This document shows, piece by piece, positions 57,880-64,000 of a DNA stretch of 64,000 nt. Source of the stretch: Anaeramoeba flamelloides (Eukaryota > Metamonada > Anaeramoebidae); contig JANTQA010000070.1 in assembly GCA_027625915.1 (NCBI GenBank), positions 7,383,001-7,447,000 on the forward strand, in the 5' to 3' direction. The translations under genes were made by a program, and so were the position numbers. The notes under the pieces are model-generated. The model did no database searches and was not told the DNA's origin. It worked only from the letters and a program-made list of their open reading frames with translations. The first letter of the stretch is position 1, and the number at the start of each line of letters is the position of its first letter.

Positions 57880-59578
57880 ATGACTGAAAAAGAAACAAAC
57901 CCCAACAACGAAAATGAAATTGAAATCGAACAAGCAAAACAAAAATTATTAAAAAAATTGAATGTGATTCTTGAACAATCAAACCTTGAGGAAACCCAGA
58001 TGCAAATTGGAACAAATCTTGAAACTTTCTCGTTTCCCCGGTTTGATAACGACTTTAAAGAAATCAAGGATCTTCTCTCTGAAGAACAGCAAAACAAAAC
58101 CGAGTTTGTAAACAATTTTTATAATGATCAAATCTCTGGTTTTGAAAAAAAAGTTACATTGATTCGGCAACAAATTGAAATCGGACAAGAGTTACTTCAA
58201 AACAAAAACGATCTGGATCGTGAAGAAAAAATTTTGAAATTTTGTAAACAAAATCCTCTCGATCAAAAGGATGAGGAATTGAACCATCTCTTCTTTCAAA
58301 ATTCAAAATTGAATTCTCTACTTTCAACAATTAAGAGCTTTGGGAGAGTCGAAACAAAATCAATTGACGAAGTAAGCATTAATTTACCATTTTTCTTTTT
58401 TTAAAACAAGATTAAGAAAGATGGGTATTTTTTATTACTCGTAAAACAAAGCAACAAAATTGACATTCGTTTTCAAAAAGTGGTCACCAAAAAGGCTTTT
58501 GATAACACAACTAAAAATAAATTCTACAAAAGTTTTGAAACTTCTTTCGCGAGAGTTTTTTTCAACTTACTCTAACTCCCTTTTTGTTGAATTTTCTTCT
58601 TTACTTTTCATAAAATAAAAAAAATATATTGCTCTTCCATCAAAAACTCAAAATATCAAAAACAAACAAAAAAACAAACAAAAAAACAAACAAACAAAAT
58701 AAACATTTGAAAAACAAAACAACATTCACCATCTCCCAAAGATAAAAGTTTTACTCCTATGTTTAGAAGGAGACGAATATTTGTTTCTTGAACAATTAGT
58801 GGAATCTTGCAAATATATTCAAAAAAATGATGTTATAAATTTATTCAAGTCACCTCTTCCTGATCTCGAAACATTATGTATGTACGACTCTATTGTGCTG
58901 TGTTGTGATCGGGTACTTGAGGAAGAGTTTCCTTTTGAAAAGCAAGAAGAATTGCAATCAAATGAGAAAGATTTATTTGAAGAAAACGAATTCCAAAACA
59001 ATGTCCAACTTGAAAGACATTCCATTGATCTGAAAAAACTTGGCGATGATCTCTTTCATTATGTGAAGCAAGGTGGTGGCTTAGTATTGTTTGCCCCTTT
59101 CCTTTTAGAAATAGATGGGCCTATTGAAGCCAAAGGATCCCTTTTCGAAACGGGTGTCTTGCCAATTACAAAAGGCAAAATCTTGGGATTAAAGTCTGAT
59201 CCAAAAAGCAAAGAAATCCAAATTAGCGAGTTCGTTTCTCCAAACCACAGGATCGTGAAAGGAATATCCCATTTTTCAAAAGATTTTTTTTCGATCAGAG
59301 TGGATTCGACAATAGATCAAAATGGAATTGTAAACGATATAGCACAATGGGAAGACACAACACCTTTAATTGCTTCAAGAAATTATGAATTAGGTAAAAT
59401 TGTGGTTTTGAATTATTGGCCATTATCTCAAGATGTTTTAAAACAAAACAAAACTGAAAATAAAAGCAATCAATATAATATAAATAAGATTTTTTTGGGA
59501 TATAAATTTTTAGATCAAGCAATAATTGATTCAATTATTGAATTACATTTTCCCGAAAAAGAAGAAATAATAAATTAA
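57880..59578 (+). CDS. coiled-coil protein with ThuA/GATase-like domain
   Basis: Exons 57880-58371, 58411-58424 and 58741-59578 give 447 residues with all phases matching; the introns are 39 and 316 nt. Residues 1-164 are a charged helical, coiled-coil segment (KQKLLKKLNVILEQSNLEE, FEKKVTLIRQQIEIGQELLQ). Residues about 170-445 resemble a ThuA-like class I glutamine-amidotransferase fold: IKVLLLCLEGDEYLFLEQL, LGDDLFHYVKQGGGLVLFAP, SPNHRIVKGISHFSKDFFSI, DIAQWEDTTPLIA, then GKIVVLNYWPLS. No catalytic Cys-His dyad is apparent, so it is probably a binding module. The 14-nt exon (ATTAAGAAAGATGG) is supported by phase and by IKKDG|IKVLL, but a longer exon 2 reading on through IKKDGYFLLLVKQ cannot be excluded. 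Similar domain pairs occur in amoeboid protists with an added B-box, absent here. Function unknown. Confidence 0.7.
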
Positions 59579-59859
59579 TCAATATATATATATATATATA
59601 TATATATTTAAATAAACTCATTTCCATTTCCTTCGAGAGTGTCATAACTTTCATTTGAATAAATTATTATTATCATTTTGGCACTAAATCAGTAATCTCT
59701 ATCTTTCGTAATATATTATTTTTAAATAAATATTATTTCCAGAGGAGTTCACAAAATTCTAAAAAAAAATAGAGTTTTAAGATTCTAATTTATTTTTACA
59801 AATATTCATTAGAATCTTGAGATGCTATTTTTAAAAAGTGATAATAAAGGGTTTCTTAA
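59579..59859. other. 3' flank with (TA)n tract
   Basis: A (TA)n run at about 59582-59607 directly follows the stop codon, as also seen after LTN1. No gene supported. Confidence 0.5.
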
Positions 59860-61713
59860 GGGACTAATCTCTCTTAAATTTTTTTATCTAAATTTAATAG
59901 AGATTGAGAAATTTTTTTTTCCCACTTGATCTTTCACAAAAAATAAAATTATCAAAAAAAAAAGAATGAAACAAAAAAGAAAAAAGAAAAGAATAAAATT
60001 TGGCTGAAAAACAAAATAAAAAGAAAATAAACAATTAACAAAAAATTGATGAAATTTATAAATATAATTCTGATCTAACAATTGAAAATTGATTTTGATA
60101 AGAATATGGGATAAAAATAGACAAATACACTTTTAATGAGATTATAAAGTCGGTTAATATTTTTGAAAAATTGTTTATAATTGATACAGTGATGATACGA
60201 ATTATAGATTTTTTTTATTTTAAACTTAAAATATTAAGATTTAAATAAAATATTTAATAAATATTTTTTTACACCAATTAAAAAAAAATAAGTTTAAGGA
60301 ATATGTTTTCATATGAAAGGGGTGAAATTGTTGATAAAAACATTCTTGAAAGGGTTCCATAATCTCTGTTAAAAATGACTATTGTGAATTACTTTTTTGA
60401 AACAAAGGTGAAATTTGACAATTCCGAGAATTTTGATAATTTCACCTCAATGACCCTTTATAACTTTTATATTCCAATTTGATAACACAAAATAATTTCC
60501 AAATATACTCCAAATATTTTTTACAGTTACTTTTACTAGTTTGAAATGTTTTCAAATTTGATCTTTGACTTGAAAATAACTTAAATGATCAGTTCTCTAT
60601 CATATGACAAAATTTTAAAATATTTTATTAGTGATAGTCTCTTCTTACAAATTTTGTAGATGCAAAATACCATAAAATTCGAATTGACTAACTTATCAAG
60701 AAAAGAAAATTTTTTCAATGAGATCAATTTTTAATTCCATTTTTTCAGAAAAAGAAAATTATTAAATTCATTTTATTTCTCACAATTTAACATTTTTTTA
60801 CCTTTTTTATTAACATTGACATCATTTTTCCACAAGAAAAGTCTTTCTTATCTGGAATATTAATTTAAAGGTTTATTATCTTTTTTTGGGATAATTCTTC
60901 TGGTAAACCAATAAAAAAGATGATTGATTGAGTTGATTGAAAAATATTTGTATTACCATATGAATAATGGTTATAACTATTAAAGTTTTAAAATCATTTA
61001 TAAAGTTTACTTAGTAATTGGATGTTTGTGTTCTAAGCTGATATTTTATTTTTAACAATATAATTTTCTTTAAGATATTTGGGAATTAGGTAATTTTATC
61101 TTTAGATTCTAAATTAATTTTTTTATGATTAAAAGGATTCAAATTAGTATAATGATTCTGGTCATTCCAAACAATTTTTAAAATTTTTTTTCAAAATTTA
61201 ATAATTTTTTGCAATTTATTTTCTAATTTTTTCAAGATAAGAAAACAACTTTTTTAAAAATTATAAAGAATAAAAATATTTTTTTGAATAGATCTAAATT
61301 CCATTGATAAGTTTTTGTAAAACTTCTATAAAATTTTCAACTTATTAAATCACCTATACTTTTATTAATTTTGTTAACTGGGATTTCAATTGAAAAGATA
61401 ATCATAATTAAAAATAATAACCAAAAATAAAAAAGTTTCTTCCAAAATCAATACTTTCTAACTAAAAAGGAATAATAGTTTTCGACATTTTCAAGAATTA
61501 ACTTAATTGCTAATAAAAAAAATATGGTTACTTTTTTTGGTTTTATATTGGCAACATGTGAATTTTAAATTTCAAAAAATAGACTCAAATTAATATATTG
61601 TTTAGATGAAGTTGACCCAGAAATTTCAACAGCTAAAACAAAAATTACAAAAAAACAATTTTAATAAAGATCTTTACAAGATCCCATTTTATTGTTCAAA
61701 AAATATTACTCCC
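59860..61713. mobile_element. possible TTAA-flanked element with GGGACTAAT ends
   Basis: The left tip GGGACTAAT follows TTAA (59856-59859), and ATTACTCCC precedes TTAA (61714-61717). The tips pair at all but one of nine positions, and they resemble the tips at 36329 and 47878. The 1.85-kb interior is AT-rich without a recognisable frame. Because the tips are short, chance pairing is possible. Confidence 0.35.
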
Positions 61714-62106
61714 TTAAAGTTTCATTTTTTTTTGAAAATTTTCATTAAAAGATCTATTTAAAATTTTTTTTTTTTTTTTCATGGTTTTTTACTTCAAAAT
61801 TAGTAACTTTTTTTTGTCAAATTTTTTAAGAATTAAAATTCTTTTAGATAATTGAATGTAAGATAATACAATAACTAAATATACTCCTGAGTGTGAACGT
61901 AGTCCTTAAAATATGAAAAAAACAATCAAAAAAAATATATTATTGTAATATTATTCGTAAAAACATAATGATTCTTAAAAAATATTCAAAAAAAAAAAAA
62001 AAAAAATTTAAGATAAATATATCTATATAAAAATAAGAAATTATTGTGATTTAACTTTGAAAATTAATTATTAATAAAAATTCAAAAAAAAAAAGGAGAA
62101 ATTTAT

Positions 62107-62364
62107 TTAACAACAATTATTATTCGATTTTTTTTTTCGAGTCTCTTCGAAATCTTCATCTGTAATTCTTGTTCCCAATATTTTTTCATGTCTGATTCCA
62201 TTTTTTAAAATATATTGAGATAAATATTCGATACTTTCCTGTACGTTGAATGCTGTTTTTGCACTCGTTTTATAGCATTTTATAAAATTATTCTCATTAC
62301 AATATTGTTTCATTTCTTCTTCAGTTTTATTCCAGCCGCCATTTTCTTGATCAACCAAATCAAT
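62107..62364 (-). CDS. Rab32-like small GTPase, last exon only
   Basis: The exon begins right after an acceptor (ATGATTTATAG) with IDLVDQENGGWNKTEEEMKQ. This fits directly after the NK of the NKxD guanine motif, whose Asp is here D2. It continues YCNENNFIKCYKTSAKTAFN, which contains the G5 motif TSAK, then VQESIEYLSQYIL, a charged tail, and ends NNNCC, a double-cysteine prenylation site. The EEM..YC…F…TSAK pattern is closest to Rab32/38 family members, which act in lysosome-related organelle, phagosome and endosome traffic. The exons with the P-loop and switch regions are not visible in the remaining 1.6 kb and probably lie beyond the window, behind a repeat-filled intron. Confidence 0.82.
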   Translation of the reverse strand: MDLVDQENGGWNKTEEEMKQYCNENNFIKCYKTSAKTAFNVQESIEYLSQYILKNGIRHEKILGTRITDEDFEETRKKKSNNNCC

Positions 62365-62577
62365 CTATAAATCATCAAAATAGTATAATAATTGAATTTT
62401 TTTCGTTTATATGTTTGTTTGTTTGTTGTGTGTGTGTTGAAATTATGTATTTGTGAAGAAATTAAATATCTTATATATTTCATTTGTGAAAAAATAAATA
62501 AATATTTTTAAAGCAATTAAAGCAAAAAATCAATTTGATAAGATTAACAAATAGCAATTTTCTTAGTTTTTTTGTAA

Positions 62578-63105
62578 ATTGTGTAAATAAAAATAAAATT
62601 TTGGATTTCATCGAAGATTTGGATTATTTTCTATGTGATCGTGTCGTCAAGTGCCGTAGAGTGCCGTCAAGTGCCTAGGTTTTTTTTAATTTCTAAAATT
62701 AAAAAAAACCTAACGGCGCTTTTCTTGAGGTTCTCTGTTTTATTTGTGAAGTGTTCTAGGTTTTTTTGAGTTTTCTATTTATTTGGAAAATCAAATAGAA
62801 AACCTCAAAAAAACCTAGAACACTTTACAAATAAAACAGAAAACTCAAGAAAAGCTAACAAAGCTTTTCCAGAATTTAAAAGAATAGAGTAAAATCAAAG
62901 ATTTTATTCAATTCTTTTGAATCCTGGAAAACCTAACGACTTTCTATCCTATGAAAATAGTCGTAAAATTTGGATTTCTGAATTAAAAAAATATAATATT
63001 TCTAATATTAAAATAATATTAATATTATTAATAAACAACAAAAAAAGATTCAATATCTTTATTAGCGACATTAGATAATAAAATTATGTTTGAATCTTTT
63101 TAAAA
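62578..63105 (+). mobile_element. LINE 3' fragment, copy D, split by a foldback element
   Basis: LCK.K..ILDFIEDLDYFLCD (62578-62640) equals the Cys/His knuckle of copy B ([20 protein letters not shown]). The reading resumes at 62941 with FLSYENSRKIWISELKK, matching [15 protein letters not shown]. The A-tail is missing. It lies antisense in the presumed Rab intron. Dead and truncated at both ends. Confidence 0.72.
62643..62940. mobile_element. foldback element, copy 3, inserted in the LINE relic
   Basis: Starts GTCGTCAAGTGCCG with a small tandem repeat (GTGCCGTAGA/GTGCCGTCAA/GTGCCTAGG) and ends GGAAAACCTAACGAC. The interior folds on itself: GAGTTTTCTATTTATTTGGA against TCAAATAGAAAACCTC, and CTTTTCTTGAGGTTCTCTG against CAGAAAACTCAAGAAAAG. 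It splits a LINE reading frame cleanly, showing it is a real insertion. Non-coding. Confidence 0.75.
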
Positions 63106-64000
63106 AATTCGAAATATGGTATTTCCAAAAATGTATTTATTTTTTTATATTTCAATTTATATTCTCCATCTTTGTTATTGTTTCAATTTGTAAATTAATT
63201 AATACCAAATTAAGTGGAATATTACCACTAATTGAATCCGTATTTATTGTTTGTATTTCAAAATATATTTATCAAAATATTTGAAAAAATAAAAAAAATT
63301 GTGTTTTTTTTGAGGAAGCAATGTACGGTCAATTTCAATAAAAAACGGGATAAGGTAAGGACACGAAGGATTTTTAAAATAATAAAATACAGTTATAAGT
63401 TATCAAATCTATTGGAAATTTTGTTGAGATTAAACCTCTTTGGAAAAAAAATTTTGTTACAATCAAAAAAATCTAAAATAATCTCCAATTTTCATTCCTA
63501 AAAAATATCATATAAAATTAAGATCTGAAACTTTCATATCTTTTATTAAAGTAATATAACCCAAAAAAAACAAAATATCAGATAAAATAGAGATCACTAA
63601 TTTTCTAATCTTTTATTTAAGTAATATCACACTAACAAACAAATAAATTGGGTTATTATAAAGAATCAATTAATAACAGTTTTGGTTTTTTAAATAGTTT
63701 TCATTAGGATTGAGTTTAATAAAGATATATTATAAAATAATTTTGCCACTCTTTTTTGGAAATAACTTATTTCTAATCGATCATAAGGTAAAATAATTTT
63801 TTTATTTATACAAGCAGTTTTAACAGACCATTTGTTATTGGAAAAAGATTAAAGGAAATGATGTCGATTAAGATAATCAACAAAAATATTTATTATTAAG
63901 GTATTTCAAAAACAAATTATTCTTCTTCATTTTTTTTTTTTTACTTTTTGATTTAAATAAATTAATTAATTAGGGTCTAAATCAGCAATTTCAATTCTTA
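63106..64000. other. intronic or intergenic DNA with dispersed repeat R3, copy 2
   Basis: From about 63375 to 63800 the sequence matches 46150-46500 in direct orientation. The rest is AT-rich without a supported exon of the Rab gene. The last 30 bases could encode, on minus, RIEIADLDPN then a stop, too short to call. Confidence 0.4.

Noticed and set aside
63971-64000. Minus-strand RIEIADLDPN followed by stop at the window edge, and a similar RKIEITDLVPK at 59676-59707
   Set aside because: Ten residues each, no surrounding domain. ATTTAG here may simply be splice-acceptor-like sequence. Needs sequence beyond the edge.
1-64000. CRISPR arrays, operons, ribosome-binding sites, retrovirus-like or capsid-bearing elements
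   Set aside because: No regularly spaced direct repeats. Gene structure is eukaryotic with introns. No LTR pair, protease, integrase or capsid-like frame was seen. The only reverse transcriptase belongs to a LINE.

Overview
The window is nuclear DNA of an AT-rich protist. The evidence is short GT-AG introns, very AT-rich intergenic DNA, long homopolymers, CAA/CAG-coded polyglutamine, AAT-coded polyasparagine, and purely eukaryotic genes (listerin, AP-complex sigma subunit, Rab, cytosolic-type valyl-tRNA synthetase, PAS and calponin-homology proteins). All three stop codons are used, so the genetic code looks standard. The protein styles (PAS plus coiled coil, coiled coil plus ThuA-like domain, very low-complexity charged proteins) recall free-living amoebae or amoeboflagellates such as Anaeramoeba or Amoebozoa, but the species cannot be fixed from this sequence.

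Layout, left to right: repeat-rich DNA (1-2587); an AzgA/NCS2-type purine permease on the minus strand (2588-4084); intergenic DNA with dispersed repeats; a charged low-complexity protein on minus (8683-10124); an AP-1-like sigma adaptin on minus rebuilt from three exons (13272-14035); a dual-specificity phosphatase on plus (16409-16930); a foldback element holding a LINE 3' fragment (about 18482-19355); a ~1,904-residue calponin-homology protein with repeated PH-like modules on minus (20498-26408), divergently paired with valyl-tRNA synthetase on plus (26686-34104), whose single 4.4-kb intron is packed with mobile elements; listerin (LTN1) on plus (37420-42675); another LINE relic and repeats; a PAS/coiled-coil protein on minus (46713-51113), whose last intron is filled with DNA-transposon relics; repeat-rich DNA; a coiled-coil plus ThuA-like protein on plus (57880-59578); and the last exon of a Rab32-like GTPase on minus (62107-62364), whose upstream intron again holds a LINE relic and a foldback element and runs towards the right edge.

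The genes do not form an operon or shared pathway. Several serve general cell functions: translation (ValRS), ribosome-associated quality control (LTN1), vesicle traffic (AP sigma, Rab32-like) and signalling or cytoskeleton (DUSP, PAS, CH protein). The main theme is mobile DNA. I see a TA-flanked MITE family in four copies, a TTAA-flanked family (one copy nested in a MITE), a foldback family in three copies, a LINE family in four broken copies, a long-inverted-repeat element, and several unnamed dispersed repeats. Much of it sits inside introns of otherwise intact genes. I found no convincing tRNA, rRNA, CRISPR array or retrovirus-like element.
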